Source: Vreelandella maris
GTDB lineage: Bacteria > Pseudomonadota > Gammaproteobacteria > Pseudomonadales > Halomonadaceae
NCBI RefSeq assembly: GCF_013371085.1
Contig: NZ_JABWCV010000002.1
Coordinates: 186,001 to 250,000, forward strand
Reading direction: 5' to 3'
DNA length: 64,000 nucleotides
The notes below the pieces were generated by a model that was not told the origin of the DNA, ran no database searches, and saw nothing but the letters and a program-made list of their open reading frames with translations. Made by a program: the position numbers and the translations under genes. The stretch's first letter is position 1. Each line of letters opens with the position of its first letter. Below, piece by piece: positions 53,185-63,267 of the stretch.

Positions 53185-53685
53185 ATGATCGTATTACAGA
53201 CGAACCACGGTGACATCACCATCGAGCTTAACCATGAAAAAGCGCCGATTAGCGCGGCGAATTTTGAGCAGTACGTTCGCGACGGATTTTATGACGGCAC
53301 CCTATTTCATCGGGTGATTGACGGATTCATGGTCCAAGGCGGCGGTTTTGATAAAGACTTTGAGCAGAAGCCAACCCGTGACCCTATCGATAACGAAGCT
53401 GACAACGGCTTAAAAAACACTATCGGTACGCTAGCCATGGCTCGCACCCAAGACCCGCATTCTGCCACTGCGCAGTTTTTCATTAATGTGGGCGACAATA
53501 GCTTTCTGGATCACAGCGGTAAAAGTCTTCAAGGCTGGGGCTATGCGGTGTTTGGCGAAGTCGTTGGCGGTATGGAGGTGGTCAACGAGATTAAAAACGT
53601 GGCCACTACACGCCGTGGCATGCATGCCGATGTACCCGCTGAAGACGTGATCATCGAACGCGCTTATGTGAAGGAAGCGGAATGA
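53185..53685 (+). CDS. ppiB: Peptidyl-prolyl cis-trans isomerase B (cyclophilin)
   Basis: A 166-residue cytoplasmic cyclophilin without signal peptide. The active site includes [16 protein letters not shown] (Arg-Val-Ile and Gln-Gly-Gly), [20 protein letters not shown] and [16 protein letters not shown]. It speeds proline isomerisation during folding. The ATG at 53185 has AGGAA upstream and fits the family start. lpxH follows after 13 bases; ppiB-lpxH is a common gammaproteobacterial pair, often next to cysS. Confidence 0.95.
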   Translation: MIVLQTNHGDITIELNHEKAPISAANFEQYVRDGFYDGTLFHRVIDGFMVQGGGFDKDFEQKPTRDPIDNEADNGLKNTIGTLAMARTQDPHSATAQFFINVGDNSFLDHSGKSLQGWGYAVFGEVVGGMEVVNEIKNVATTRRGMHADVPAEDVIIERAYVKEAE

Positions 53686-53698
53686 CACTGGGAGCTTT

Positions 53699-54472
53699 AT
53701 GCGCACATTGCTTGTTGCCGACCTGCATCTAAGTAGCGACACCCCTGAGATTAATCAGGGGTTTTACCGCTACCTAGAACATACTGCCCCAGGAGCCGAT
53801 GCTCTTTATATTCTGGGCGACCTTTTTGATGCCTGGATGGGTGATGACCTTCTGGATGCCACGGACCATCCGCTCAGCATTGTGGCTCAAGAGGTTATCA
53901 AGCGGTTGCACAAGCTTAGCAGTGACGGTACCACTGTTTATTTGATGCATGGCAACCGTGACTTTTTACTCGGCGAGCGCTTTGTTAACGCTTGCCAGGC
54001 GATGCTGCTATCTGACATTGAGGAAGTCGAGATTCAGGGGGTGCCCGTGGTACTTCTTCATGGCGATAGTTTATGCACCCAAGATGAAGCCTACATGGCT
54101 TTCCGTCAGCAGTCGCGCAACCCAGAGTGGCAAACTCAGATATTGGCTCTACCGCTGGAACAACGTCTAGAGCTGGCCAAAAGCCTACGTATGCAGTCGG
54201 GCGAGGCTAACGCCAATAAAGCTGAGGCAATCATGGATGTGACACAGCAGGAAGTCATTTTGTTGATGGAGCGGTTTGGTGTTGCCACTATGATTCATGG
54301 TCACACTCACCGCCCCCACGTACATGACCTGACGGTTGAAGAAGTACCCGCCAAACGTTATGTGTTAGGTGATTGGGATAGCCAACGTGGCTGGGATATC
54401 GTGGTTGAGCGCTCAGATCACACCGCGCCAAGCTTGCGTCAGTTCTCTTTCACCGAATTACCTGACACCTAA
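53699..54472 (+). CDS. lpxH: UDP-2,3-diacylglucosamine diphosphatase LpxH
   Basis: A 257-residue metallophosphoesterase with all signature blocks: LLVADLHLSSDTPEI, ALYILGDLFDAWMGDD, YLMHGNRDFLLGERF, VVLLHGDSLCTQDEAYMAFR and MIHGHTHRPHVHDL. It removes UMP from UDP-2,3-diacylglucosamine to give lipid X, the fourth step of lipid A synthesis, at the inner membrane. GGGAG precedes the start. A shared, very strong terminator follows. Confidence 0.95.
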   Translation: MRTLLVADLHLSSDTPEINQGFYRYLEHTAPGADALYILGDLFDAWMGDDLLDATDHPLSIVAQEVIKRLHKLSSDGTTVYLMHGNRDFLLGERFVNACQAMLLSDIEEVEIQGVPVVLLHGDSLCTQDEAYMAFRQQSRNPEWQTQILALPLEQRLELAKSLRMQSGEANANKAEAIMDVTQQEVILLMERFGVATMIHGHTHRPHVHDLTVEEVPAKRYVLGDWDSQRGWDIVVERSDHTAPSLRQFSFTELPDT

Positions 54473-54490
54473 CCGCAGCTTACGGGTATA

Positions 54491-54520
54491 AAAAAAGCCG
54501 ATCTCGCGATCGGCTTTTTT
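54491..54520. terminator. Bidirectional terminator between lpxH and ppiD
   Basis: AAAAAAGCCGATC (54491-54503), loop TCGC, GATCGGCTTTTTT (54508-54520). The stem is perfect and both strands end in a T-run, so it can stop transcription of lpxH and of the convergent ppiD gene. Confidence 0.95.
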
Positions 54521-54538
54521 GGGCTTGCTTAAAAGATT

Positions 54539-56359
54539 CTACCGCTCTATGTCTGCGTCACTGCGCAAATCATCAATCAATCCCTGCAGGATCGATTGAG
54601 CACGCAGTTGTTCTGCCATTTGTGAGACAAACGTTTCCATCTGCTCATCAATTTCACCGTCAGTAACGCTATCCAACGCTACAATGGCAACGCCTTGAGG
54701 CAGTTCAACGGCATGATAAACGCTCTCACCCTCATCAGGCCGTGGCATGCGGAAAGCTTCTTGAACAATGGTTTGAGGTACGGTGGTATCGGCTTGGCGA
54801 CTAACGTTGTTAGCTTCGAGCCAATTGATATCCAACTCCTCACCTGCCTGCAGTTCTGAAATCAGTGATTGCGCCTCTTCACGCAATGCTTGCTGCTGCT
54901 GCTCAGCGGCGACGGATATTTCGACCTCCTCGCGGACCTCATCCAGAGGCAGTAACGTTGCATCGCGCTGTTCAGCAACACGCAGCACCATCCGACGATC
55001 TTGGTCTAACTCGATAACTTCACTGTTATAACCCTCTTCCAGCACGTCGTTGCTGAACGCCGCTGACATCACACCAGGCTCGGATAAAACGCCTTCAACT
55101 TCATCATCACGGGCAAGCCAATCGCTCTCATTAAGGGTAAGACCAATGCTTTCAGCAACGCTTTGCAGGTCATCAGCAGCGAAGCTTTCATCAATTAGCT
55201 GCTGAACTCGCTGATTAAATTCATCATCAACATCGTTCAGCGCCACTTCCCGCGCCAACTCATCGCGCTGTTCTTCAAATGTTGGGCCTTGAATGTCCGT
55301 CACCTGAATAATGTGAAAAGCATTATCCAGTTCAACCGGCTGGGATACATCACCCTCTTCTAAAGAGAATGCTGCTTCATCAAAGCTATCCCCAAAGAAG
55401 CCACGGCTGATTACCCCAAGGTCCCCACCCTCTTCGGCACTGGCCGTATCATCAGAGTAGCGCAGAGCGGTATCGGCAAACGATTCACCGCTATTCAACG
55501 CTTGCCTGGCTGTTTCAGCCCTTTCCTGAGCTTCATCACGAGTACGTTCGTCACCAAAGGTGATCATGATATGGGAGATTTGGCGGTCAGCGTCACGATT
55601 CTGTTCGCGCCATGCATCGCGTAGCGCCTCTTCATCAACATCGCGGCCTTCTGCCATTGCCTGACGATCAACTATCACATACTCAAGACGCACCTGCTCT
55701 GGGCGCTCGTAGCGCTCTTGGTGGGCATCATAATAGGCTTTTAGGTCGTCTTCACTGATATTGACATCAGCCTCGACGTCGTCACCATCTAGCACCACAT
55801 AGCGCAAGCTCCGCTCCTGGCGCTGCAACTCTGCCAGACGCTCTTGCTCATTGGGCAAGCTAAAATCGCTGAAGGCGAGGCCCTGCTGTAAATGCTGCCG
55901 CTGGATATCGACGCGCAATTCTTCACGAAAAGATAATGGCGTATAGCCTGCGCCCGCTAAGCGGTTACGAAAAACTTCAGCAGAAAAACGACCATCCTGA
56001 TCATGGAACTCAGGCAGACTGACAATCAGTTGATCAAGTTGCTCTTCTGAAACAGCGAAACCACCCTCTTCTGCGTACTGGGATAACAGTTCCTGGGTGA
56101 TGAGCTGGTCAAGCATGTCGCTGCGTAGGGCTCGCTCTTGTTCAGGCGGCACCTGTCCTGAGCGTAAAGCGCGCTGCACACCGAGCTCAACCTGCTGACG
56201 CATGATTGGCTGCCCGTTGACACTGGCTACTTCGTCTGGATCGCTGCCAAAAAGCCCAAACAGTGATTCAATCCCGAAAAGCGCCATGGCCGCAACCATA
56301 ACACCGATAATAATTTTGGCACCCCAGCTCCTGGAGCCATCTCGAATACTTTGCAGCAT
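54539..56359 (-). CDS. ppiD: Periplasmic chaperone PpiD (SurA/parvulin type)
   Basis: A 606-residue protein anchored by one N-terminal helix (IIIGVMVAAMALFGIESLFG). A SurA-like chaperone segment (VNGQPIMRQQVELGVQRALR) and one parvulin domain follow (ISHIMITFGDERTRDEAQ ... SAEEGGDLGVISRGFF ... AFHIIQVTDI); the C-terminal part is helical and very acidic. It helps newly exported proteins at the SecYEG exit. Acidic composition suits a halophile. It lies downstream of hupB, separated by a terminator. Confidence 0.92.
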   Translation of the reverse strand: MLQSIRDGSRSWGAKIIIGVMVAAMALFGIESLFGLFGSDPDEVASVNGQPIMRQQVELGVQRALRSGQVPPEQERALRSDMLDQLITQELLSQYAEEGGFAVSEEQLDQLIVSLPEFHDQDGRFSAEVFRNRLAGAGYTPLSFREELRVDIQRQHLQQGLAFSDFSLPNEQERLAELQRQERSLRYVVLDGDDVEADVNISEDDLKAYYDAHQERYERPEQVRLEYVIVDRQAMAEGRDVDEEALRDAWREQNRDADRQISHIMITFGDERTRDEAQERAETARQALNSGESFADTALRYSDDTASAEEGGDLGVISRGFFGDSFDEAAFSLEEGDVSQPVELDNAFHIIQVTDIQGPTFEEQRDELAREVALNDVDDEFNQRVQQLIDESFAADDLQSVAESIGLTLNESDWLARDDEVEGVLSEPGVMSAAFSNDVLEEGYNSEVIELDQDRRMVLRVAEQRDATLLPLDEVREEVEISVAAEQQQQALREEAQSLISELQAGEELDINWLEANNVSRQADTTVPQTIVQEAFRMPRPDEGESVYHAVELPQGVAIVALDSVTDGEIDEQMETFVSQMAEQLRAQSILQGLIDDLRSDADIER

Positions 56360-56431
56360 GCTAGCCTCAGATAGTCACAGCCAAATACATCGACCCACTA
56401 AATCCTAACAAATAGGGGGCCAGAAAATAAC

Positions 56432-56461
56432 ATGGGCGCATCGCCTATGCGATGCGCCCAT
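56432..56461 (-). terminator. Terminator of hupB
   Basis: A perfect 13-bp stem, ATGGGCGCATCGC against GCGATGCGCCCAT, with a 4-base loop. Leftward it is followed by GTTATTTTC. It begins 25 bases after the hupB stop. Confidence 0.75.
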
Positions 56462-56485
56462 TAGGTTACAGCAAACGCGGTCAAA

Positions 56486-56758
56486 TTAGTTGACGGCGTC
56501 TTTCAGCGCTTTACCTGCTTTGAAGCTGGGTACTTTGGCGGCACTGATCTGGATTGGCTGTCCCGTTTGCGGGTTGCGGCCAGTTCGTGCAGCACGTTCT
56601 TTGATCGCGAAGGTACCAAAGCCTACTAGTGATACGCTTTCGCCCTTCTTAAGGCTATCGGTGACAGACTCCACCATGGCATCCAATGCGCGGGTTGCCG
56701 CTGCTTTCGGGATATCTGCAGACGCGGCAATGGCTTCAATCAGCTCGGACTTATTCAC
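56486..56758 (-). CDS. hupB: DNA-binding protein HU-beta
   Basis: A 90-residue HU protein: [40 protein letters not shown] and [20 protein letters not shown] (the flexible DNA-binding arm around RNPQTG). It bends and compacts DNA. The start is GTG at 56758, preceded by GGGGTGA. It has its own strong promoter upstream and a terminator downstream, so it is expressed separately from lon, although the order lon-hupB-ppiD is the conserved one. Confidence 0.96.
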   Translation of the reverse strand: MNKSELIEAIAASADIPKAAATRALDAMVESVTDSLKKGESVSLVGFGTFAIKERAARTGRNPQTGQPIQISAAKVPSFKAGKALKDAVN

Positions 56759-56839
56759 TCTTCACCCCTTGACTGTTTCAAAAAATGGCTCTGAACGGCA
56801 TGGTCACCGATAGGTACAACGATCAAAGCATAGCTGCGT

Positions 56840-56869
56840 TTTATAGCAACGCCTTGAAACACCTGTCAA
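56840..56869 (-). promoter_or_regulatory. hupB promoter
   Basis: Leftward, consensus TTGACA (56869-56864) is followed after 18 bases by TATAAA (56845-56840), about 80 bases before the hupB start. This is one of the best promoter matches in the window. Confidence 0.75.
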
Positions 56870-56955
56870 GCAACCATGCTGTGAGATACCCGCCACACAA
56901 AGCAGTGGGCATAAAATATTAAGTAAAATTAAAGACCAAAGAGGGCTTTAACAGC

Positions 56956-59367
56956 TTAATGGGTACTAGCAACTACGGTATTACTATACGATGCGTCGGT
57001 GCTTTTCAACGGTGCACCTTCTTCTACGTTATCAGCTAGCGCTACGGCTAAGACATCATCTATCCAACGTACCGGACGAATATCAAGTGCACCTTTGATA
57101 TTGTCAGGTACTTCCTTGAGATCACGACGGTTTTCCTCAGGAATTAGCACTGTCTTTATACCACCGCGGCGGGCTGCCAGCAATTTCTCCTTCAGACCGC
57201 CGATGGGCAACACTTCACCGCGCAGATTAACCTCACCGGTCATTGCCACGTCACAACGTACCGCCCGCTGCGTGTAAGCGGAAACAATAGCGGTCACCAT
57301 GGCAATACCCGCACTGGGGCCATCCTTAGGCGTAGCTCCTTCGGGTACGTGGATATGCAGATCCTCTTTTTCGAACCGCTCAGGATCAATTCCATACGCT
57401 TGCGCTCTAGCTCTAACCACGGTGTGTGCAGCGCTTACCGACTCTTTCATGACATCGCCGAGCGAGCCAGTTTTGTTAATTCGCCCCTTACCCGGCGTAA
57501 CCACTGACTCAATATTAAGCAATTCGCCACCGACCGATGTCCAGGCAAGCCCAGTGACTCGGCCAATTTGATCTTCTTGCTCAGCCAGACCGTAACTATA
57601 GCGACGCACCCCTGCATAGTGCTCTATCTGTTCAGCCGTTAAGCTCTGACCATCTTGATCAGATGTAGGGTCACGCTCATTTTCAAGGCGTTCACGTAGC
57701 ACTTTACGCGACACTTTGGCGATCTGACGTTCAAGCTCACGCACACCTGCTTCACGAGTGTAATAGCGAATAAGCTCTAAAAGTGCGCTATCTTCCAGCG
57801 TTAACTCATCGCTCTTCAAACCGTTTGCTGCTAACTGCTTGGGCAACAAGTACCGCTTAGCGATGGCCAGTTTTTCATCTTCCGTGTAACCCGGCAGACG
57901 AATAATCTCCATACGGTCTAGAAGCGCGCTAGGAATATTCATCGAATTAGCCGTACAGATGAATAGTGTTTCTGAAAGATCGTAATCGAGCTCCAGATAG
58001 TGATCGCTAAAGCTGTTATTTTGCTCAGGATCAAGCACTTCAAGTAACGCAGAGGCAGGATCGCCGCGATGATCCATGCCAAGCTTGTCGACCTCATCAA
58101 GCAAGAACAGGGGATTTTTAACCCCAGCACGGCTCATCCGCTGCATCAATTTACCGGGCAGCGACCCGATATAGGTGCGGCGATGGCCGCGAATTTCTGA
58201 CTCATCGCGAACGCCACCTAGGGCCAAACGCACATACTTACGATTGGTGGCACGGGCGATAGATTGGCCGAGAGAGGTTTTACCCACCCCAGGCGGGCCC
58301 ACTAAACATAATACAGGCCCTTTCATCTTGCGCACCCGCTTCTGCACGGCAAGATACTCTAGGATGCGCGCTTTTACCTCTTCGAGGCCGTAATGATCTT
58401 CATCCAGCACTTGCTGAGCTTTGACGAGATCATGCTTCACACGTGTGCGCTTCTTCCAGGGCACCGCGACTAGCCAATCCAGATAAGATCGCACAACGGT
58501 TGCTTCAGCGGAATTTGAAGCCATCATTTTGAGCTTGTTAAGCTCTTGCGTGGCTTTCTCAGATGCCTCTTTGGGCATACCGGACTCTTTAATCGCCAGC
58601 TCGTACTTTTCAGCCTCGTTGGGCACATTATCCAGTTCACCCATTTCCTTCTGGATGGCTTTCATCTGCTCATTGAGATAGTACTCGCGCTGGGTTTTCT
58701 CCATCTGCTCTTTAACCCGCGAGCGGATGCGCTTCTCCACTTGCAACAGATCGATTTCAGACTCAATCAGCGCCATCAGGTGCTCAATACGATCGCGCAC
58801 ACGATCCATCTCAAGCAATTCCTGCTTATCACCAATCTTCAGCGACAGATGAGCACAAATGGTGTCCACCAAGCGGCTTGGGTCTTCAATCCCTGATAAC
58901 GAGTTAAGTACCTCGTTAGGGACTTTCTTAGACAGCTTGACGTACTGTTCAAACTGATTGAGTAATACGCGAACCAGTGCTTCTTGTTCACGACTGGTAA
59001 GCGGCTCACTCTCTCGGGGTGTTAAGTGTGCCTGCGTGTAGCCAGCTTCATTCTCATCGACACTTAGTACATCCGCTCGAAAATTACCCTCAATGAGTAC
59101 TTTAACCGTGCCATCAGGAAGCTTGAGCAGCTGCATAATGTCAGCCACGGTACCCATAGAATAAAGATCAGCGTTATCCGGCTCATCCTGAGACGCTTCA
59201 CGTTGAGCCACCAGCAATACACGCTTATCAGCCTCCATCGCTGCTTCAAGCGCCTGGATAGATTTTTCACGACCAACAAAAAGGGGTATTACCATTTGCG
59301 GATAAACGACTACATCGCGCAACGGTAAAAGGGGTAGACATTGTGTCTGTTCGGCGTTCTGCTGCAT
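56956..59367 (-). CDS. lon: ATP-dependent protease Lon
   Basis: An 803-residue Lon protease. The N-terminal substrate domain begins CLPLLPLRDVVVYPQMVIPL; the AAA+ module has Walker A GPPGVGKTSLGQSIA and LFLLDEVDKLGMDHRGDP; the protease domain has the Ser685-Lys728 dyad (TPKDGPSAGIAM and GGLKEKLLAARRGG). It degrades damaged and regulatory proteins in the cytoplasm. The ATG at 59367 with GAGGAA upstream is preferred; the longer open frame lacks family similarity. It lies downstream of clpX on the same strand and upstream of hupB. Confidence 0.97.
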   Translation of the reverse strand: MQQNAEQTQCLPLLPLRDVVVYPQMVIPLFVGREKSIQALEAAMEADKRVLLVAQREASQDEPDNADLYSMGTVADIMQLLKLPDGTVKVLIEGNFRADVLSVDENEAGYTQAHLTPRESEPLTSREQEALVRVLLNQFEQYVKLSKKVPNEVLNSLSGIEDPSRLVDTICAHLSLKIGDKQELLEMDRVRDRIEHLMALIESEIDLLQVEKRIRSRVKEQMEKTQREYYLNEQMKAIQKEMGELDNVPNEAEKYELAIKESGMPKEASEKATQELNKLKMMASNSAEATVVRSYLDWLVAVPWKKRTRVKHDLVKAQQVLDEDHYGLEEVKARILEYLAVQKRVRKMKGPVLCLVGPPGVGKTSLGQSIARATNRKYVRLALGGVRDESEIRGHRRTYIGSLPGKLMQRMSRAGVKNPLFLLDEVDKLGMDHRGDPASALLEVLDPEQNNSFSDHYLELDYDLSETLFICTANSMNIPSALLDRMEIIRLPGYTEDEKLAIAKRYLLPKQLAANGLKSDELTLEDSALLELIRYYTREAGVRELERQIAKVSRKVLRERLENERDPTSDQDGQSLTAEQIEHYAGVRRYSYGLAEQEDQIGRVTGLAWTSVGGELLNIESVVTPGKGRINKTGSLGDVMKESVSAAHTVVRARAQAYGIDPERFEKEDLHIHVPEGATPKDGPSAGIAMVTAIVSAYTQRAVRCDVAMTGEVNLRGEVLPIGGLKEKLLAARRGGIKTVLIPEENRRDLKEVPDNIKGALDIRPVRWIDDVLAVALADNVEEGAPLKSTDASYSNTVVASTH

Positions 59368-59543
59368 CGCAGACGTTCCTCGGCAAATCGGATGAGTACT
59401 TAAAAAAGAGTACTTGGAAAAGTACTGCGCAGTCGTCAGTAAGCGATTTTTAACCACATTAGCATTGAGCGGACTAGGCAGTAACACTTCACAACAAAGC
59501 TTTTCAACGGCAAAGCTCTTAAGCGACAGGGCTCTTCAACAAC

Positions 59544-59567
59544 AAGGGGTCGCCTAAGCGACCCCTT
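59544..59567. terminator. Hairpin between clpX and lon
   Basis: AAGGGGTCGC (59544-59553), loop CTAA, GCGACCCCTT (59558-59567): a perfect 10-bp stem 48 bases after the clpX stop. No T-run follows leftward, so it may be a weak terminator or an mRNA-end stabiliser that separates clpX from lon. Confidence 0.55.
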
Positions 59568-59614
59568 GGTTTTAGCGCAAGCGGTTAAAGCTGGGCCGAC
59601 TGGTCAACTAGCCA

Positions 59615-60895
59615 CTAACCATCAGTGCCGTCGACTAGCGCTTCTTCTTGCTGAGAATAGATCAAAAGAGGCTCGCTCTCACCGGCAATCACTGAACCGT
59701 CAATAACAACTTTACTGACTCCTTCAAGCGATGGAATTTCGTACATGGTGTCAAGCAACACTGACTCTAGAATAGAGCGCAAGCCACGTGCGCCAGTCTT
59801 ACGCTCCATCGCTTTTTCAGCCACAGCACGTAGCGCTTCATCCCTGAACTCAAGCGTTACATCTTCCATTTCAAACAGCTTAGCGTACTGTTTAACCAGG
59901 GAATTCTTAGGCTCGGTCAGAATCTGCACCAGTGCATCTTCGGTAAGCTCCATCAGCGTCGCGATGATAGGCAAACGCCCCACAAATTCTGGAATCAAGC
60001 CAAATTTCACCAGATCATCAGGCTCTACGTCAGCCAGCAGCTCACCCACCCCGCGGGAGGACTCCTTGCTTTTCACCGCTGCATTGAAGCCGATACCGCC
60101 CTTCTCAGCACGGTCACGAATAACTTTCTCCAGCCCCGCAAACGCACCGCCTACGATAAACAGAATATTGCCCGTATTAACTTGGACAAATTCCTGCTGG
60201 GGATGTTTGCGTCCACCTTGAGGTGGCACAGAAGCCGTTGTACCTTCAATAAGCTTCAGCAATGCTTGCTGGACGCCTTCACCCGAGACATCACGCGTAA
60301 TTGAAGGGTTATCCGATTTGCGTGAAATCTTGTCGATTTCATCAATATAAACAATCCCGCGCTCGGCTTTCTCAACGTCGTAATCGCACTTTTGCAACAA
60401 CTTCTGGATGATGTTTTCGACATCTTCACCGACATAGCCGGCTTCCGTCAGCGTGGTTGCATCCGCAATGGTAAAAGGTACATTCAGTAACCGTGCCATC
60501 GTCTCCGCTAACAGCGTTTTACCGCTACCAGTAGGGCCAATCAGCAGAATGTTTGATTTACCTAATTCTACATCGCCGTCGCGCACATCTGTCTTCAGAC
60601 GCTTGTAGTGGTTATACACCGCTACAGAAAGCACCATTTTGGCGCGATCTTGTCCGATGACGTAGTCATCAAGCGTATGACGTATTTCGCGAGGCGTAGG
60701 TAAACGATCCTCATCGCTCTCGGCATCGGCTTCGAGAACTTCCTCGCGAATAATGTCATTACATAAGTCGACACACTCATCGCAGATATAAACGGACGGG
60801 CCCGCAATCAGCTTACGTACTTCGTTTTGATTCTTTCCACAAAACGAGCAGTAGAGCAGCTTGCCACCTTCGTCCTTGCCTTTGCCGTCGGCCAT
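59615..60895 (-). CDS. clpX: ClpX ATPase, unfoldase of ClpXP
   Basis: A 426-residue AAA+ protein. The N-terminal zinc domain has [16 protein letters not shown] and [11 protein letters not shown]; Walker A is [15 protein letters not shown]; Walker B is [14 protein letters not shown], followed by [20 protein letters not shown]. It recognises tagged substrates, unfolds them and feeds ClpP. ATGs at 60901 and 60895 are in frame; AGAGG spacing favours 60895. It follows clpP by 74 bases that include a small hairpin, and was probably transcribed from the clpP or tig side. Confidence 0.97.
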   Translation of the reverse strand: MADGKGKDEGGKLLYCSFCGKNQNEVRKLIAGPSVYICDECVDLCNDIIREEVLEADAESDEDRLPTPREIRHTLDDYVIGQDRAKMVLSVAVYNHYKRLKTDVRDGDVELGKSNILLIGPTGSGKTLLAETMARLLNVPFTIADATTLTEAGYVGEDVENIIQKLLQKCDYDVEKAERGIVYIDEIDKISRKSDNPSITRDVSGEGVQQALLKLIEGTTASVPPQGGRKHPQQEFVQVNTGNILFIVGGAFAGLEKVIRDRAEKGGIGFNAAVKSKESSRGVGELLADVEPDDLVKFGLIPEFVGRLPIIATLMELTEDALVQILTEPKNSLVKQYAKLFEMEDVTLEFRDEALRAVAEKAMERKTGARGLRSILESVLLDTMYEIPSLEGVSKVVIDGSVIAGESEPLLIYSQQEEALVDGTDG

Positions 60896-60914
60896 TCGCA
60901 TACCTCTATCACTG

Positions 60915-60932
60915 CGGCGGCTTACGCCGCCG
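60915..60932. promoter_or_regulatory. Intercistronic hairpin clpP-clpX
   Basis: CGGCGGC (60915-60921), loop TTAC, GCCGCCG (60926-60932), located 19 bases upstream of the clpX start. It has no T-tract and may adjust the clpP to clpX ratio. Confidence 0.5.
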
Positions 60933-60969
60933 GAAAAGCTCGTTAGAAAAGCAGAATCCTATTACGCTA

Positions 60970-61587
60970 TCAGGATGTAGGCCGCTTATCCAGCACTGCG
61001 TCAATCAAGCCATACGTTTTGGCTTTATTGGCGCTCATGAAATTATCCCGATCTGTATCACGCGAGACAGTTTCAATATCTTGACCCGTATGGTGGGCAA
61101 GGATTTGATTCAGCTTTTCGCGAATACCCAGAATTTCACGGGTATGAATCTCAATGTCAGATGCCTGGCCTTGGTAACCACCCAGCGGCTGGTGAATCAT
61201 CACCCGTGAATTGGGTAGGCAGTAACGTTTGCCAGCAGCACCTGCCGTTAATAGCAGCGCACCCATACTGGCCGCTTGGCCAATACATACCGTAGACACG
61301 TCCGGCTTCACAAACTGCATAGTGTCGTAAATCGACATCCCCGCGGTAACCGAACCACCTGGCGAGTTAATATACAGGTGAATATCTTTATCTGGATTTT
61401 CTGACTCTAGAAACAGTAACTGAGCGACCACCAGATTAGCCATGTAGTCTTCTACAGGACCTACCAAAAAGATCACACGCTCTTTCAAAAGGCGTGAGTA
61501 AATGTCGTAGGCTCTTTCCCCCTTGGCGCTCTGCTCAACCACCATGGGCACTAAACCGCCGGCGTTTTGAATATCAAACTCACTCAT
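60970..61587 (-). CDS. clpP: ClpP protease subunit
   Basis: A 205-residue serine protease with the catalytic triad Ser107 ([11 protein letters not shown]), His132 ([13 protein letters not shown]) and Asp181 (RDTDRDNFM). The N-terminus [20 protein letters not shown] is typical. Two heptamers form the degradation chamber used by ClpX and ClpA. It follows tig after a terminator-like hairpin and precedes clpX. Confidence 0.98.
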   Translation of the reverse strand: MSEFDIQNAGGLVPMVVEQSAKGERAYDIYSRLLKERVIFLVGPVEDYMANLVVAQLLFLESENPDKDIHLYINSPGGSVTAGMSIYDTMQFVKPDVSTVCIGQAASMGALLLTAGAAGKRYCLPNSRVMIHQPLGGYQGQASDIEIHTREILGIREKLNQILAHHTGQDIETVSRDTDRDNFMSANKAKTYGLIDAVLDKRPTS

Positions 61588-61618
61588 TCAGGTGATTCCT
61601 TGCGTCCGGGAAGGGAAA

Positions 61619-61642
61619 GGCGCACCGACATAAAGGTGCGCC
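61619..61642 (-). terminator. Terminator-like hairpin between tig and clpP
   Basis: GGCGCACC (61619-61626) and GGTGCGCC (61635-61642): a perfect 8-bp stem with an 8-base loop, 13 bases after the tig stop. Leftward it is followed by TTTCCCTTCC, a pyrimidine run with few Us, so partial read-through into clpP is likely. Confidence 0.55.
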
Positions 61643-61655
61643 ACGTTCCAGGGTG

Positions 61656-63008
61656 TTAGGCGCTAGCTTGCTCGCCTTCTTCAGCACCCTCATCTTGCTC
61701 AGCCTGCTGTTGCGCAGCGGCAAGGGCTTGCTGATAAGACATTTCAACGTCTTTAATGTTCGTTTGCTCAAGTAACTTAGCCACCGCCTTCTCTTCGAGA
61801 ATGGCAGATTTCACCTGGGTTTTTAGCTGTTCGTTACCCATGTAGTAGCTAACCACTTCATCAGGATCTTGATACTGCTCAGCCAGCTCGGCTACTTTTG
61901 CCTTGATAGCATCATCGTCGGCATCAAGTTCGTTTGCCTTGATGACTTCTGCCAGTAACAAACCAACCTGAACTCGGCCTTTAGCCTGCTCTTCGAAAAG
62001 TTCATTGGGCAGCTGGCTAACATCAAAATCTTCGCCTAAACCAAACTGTTGAGCCGCCTGACGCTTCATGCCATCTGTTTCTTGCTGAACCAGTGCGCTC
62101 GGCACAGGAATTTCATTCACCTTTTTAAGCGCATCAAGTACTTGCTGCTTAACCCGGTTATCAACGGCTTGTGATGCTTCGCGGGTCATGTTCTTCTTGA
62201 TTTCGGCGCGGAATTTTTCCTGATCGCCGCCTTCAACGCCAAAACGCTCGATAAACTCAGCGTCAACTTCGGGCAGTTTCTGGCTGCTGACTTTGTGAAC
62301 CGTCACCTTGAAAGTGGCTTCTTTGCCAGCCAAGTGCTCAGCCTGGTAGTCATCAGGGAACGTGACGTTAAGGGTCTTCTCTTCGCCCGCTTTAGCACCA
62401 ATTAACTGCTCTTCAAAACCTGGAATAAAGCTATTGGAGCCAATGACCAGTGTGTGACCTTCGGCACTACCGCCTTCGAAGGGTTCATCACCAATATAGC
62501 CCTGGAAGTCGATAGTGACTTGGTCACCATCAGCGGCGGCAGCATCAACTTCTTCCCATGAGGCATTTTGCTTACGCAGTGTATCGATCATCTCATCGAC
62601 ATCTGCATCGCTAACGGACACCACCGGGCGCTCTATATCAGTACCTTCAATTGAAGCCAGCTCTACCTGTGGGTAGATTTCCATTACTGCCACGAATTCA
62701 AGGTCTTTGCCTGATTCGTTAACGGAAGGTTCAATTTGCGGGAAGCCCGCCGGATTGAGGCCTTCATCAGTAATAGCGCGTACGTAACGCTCACGCATTA
62801 CTTCGCTAACTACCTCGTTACGTACATCTTGGCCGTAGCGCTGCTGAACTACTGCCATTGGCACCCGGCCCTGGCGAAAACCATTCAAGCGAACATTCTT
62901 CGCGGTGTCTTTCAAGCGAGCACTAACGGCCTCGTCAATTTCGGCAGCCGGCACTTGAATAGTAATGCGGCGTTCGATCTGGGAGGTCGTCTCGACAGAA
63001 ACTTGCAT
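61656..63008 (-). CDS. tig: Trigger factor
   Basis: A 450-residue ribosome-bound chaperone. The ribosome-docking signature GFRQGRVP lies in NVRLNGFRQGRVPMAVVQQR; the FKBP-type domain has VTIDFQGYIGDEPFEGGSAE and IPGFEEQLIGAKAGEEKTLN; the C-terminal chaperone arms end in an acidic tail (EQDEGAEEGEQASA). It protects nascent chains at the exit tunnel. The ATG at 63008 with AGAGGA upstream is chosen; an in-frame extension has no homology. Confidence 0.96.
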   Translation of the reverse strand: MQVSVETTSQIERRITIQVPAAEIDEAVSARLKDTAKNVRLNGFRQGRVPMAVVQQRYGQDVRNEVVSEVMRERYVRAITDEGLNPAGFPQIEPSVNESGKDLEFVAVMEIYPQVELASIEGTDIERPVVSVSDADVDEMIDTLRKQNASWEEVDAAAADGDQVTIDFQGYIGDEPFEGGSAEGHTLVIGSNSFIPGFEEQLIGAKAGEEKTLNVTFPDDYQAEHLAGKEATFKVTVHKVSSQKLPEVDAEFIERFGVEGGDQEKFRAEIKKNMTREASQAVDNRVKQQVLDALKKVNEIPVPSALVQQETDGMKRQAAQQFGLGEDFDVSQLPNELFEEQAKGRVQVGLLLAEVIKANELDADDDAIKAKVAELAEQYQDPDEVVSYYMGNEQLKTQVKSAILEEKAVAKLLEQTNIKDVEMSYQQALAAAQQQAEQDEGAEEGEQASA

Positions 63009-63067
63009 GAATTGTCCTCTAACGGCTGGGCGTTGTGTTGATTGCATGTAATAAGTTCAAGGGGGTA

Positions 63068-63096
63068 ATTTTAAGAACCCCAACGCATAGTGGCAA
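63068..63096 (-). promoter_or_regulatory. tig promoter
   Basis: Leftward, TTGCCA (63096-63091) and TAAAAT (63073-63068) with 17-base spacing, each five of six matches to consensus, 60 bases before the tig start. Confidence 0.7.
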
Positions 63097-63267
63097 GCGC
63101 CATGCTCGCAACATGGGGGCAGTGATGTTAAAAACAAGGGAATAAGCGAGCAATTAACCGCTTTAAGGCGTGTTTAGCTTCATTATTAGCCCCATGCTGC
63201 GTAATTTATACCATTCTACTGCTTTGTACGTCTTGCAGCGACTTTTTCAATCGCTGTACCAAAAACA

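Noticed and set aside
63097..63267. Possible tRNA gene next to tig
   Set aside because: A tRNA can occur near tig in some gammaproteobacteria, but no cloverleaf, T-loop GTTCRANNC or CCA end is visible.
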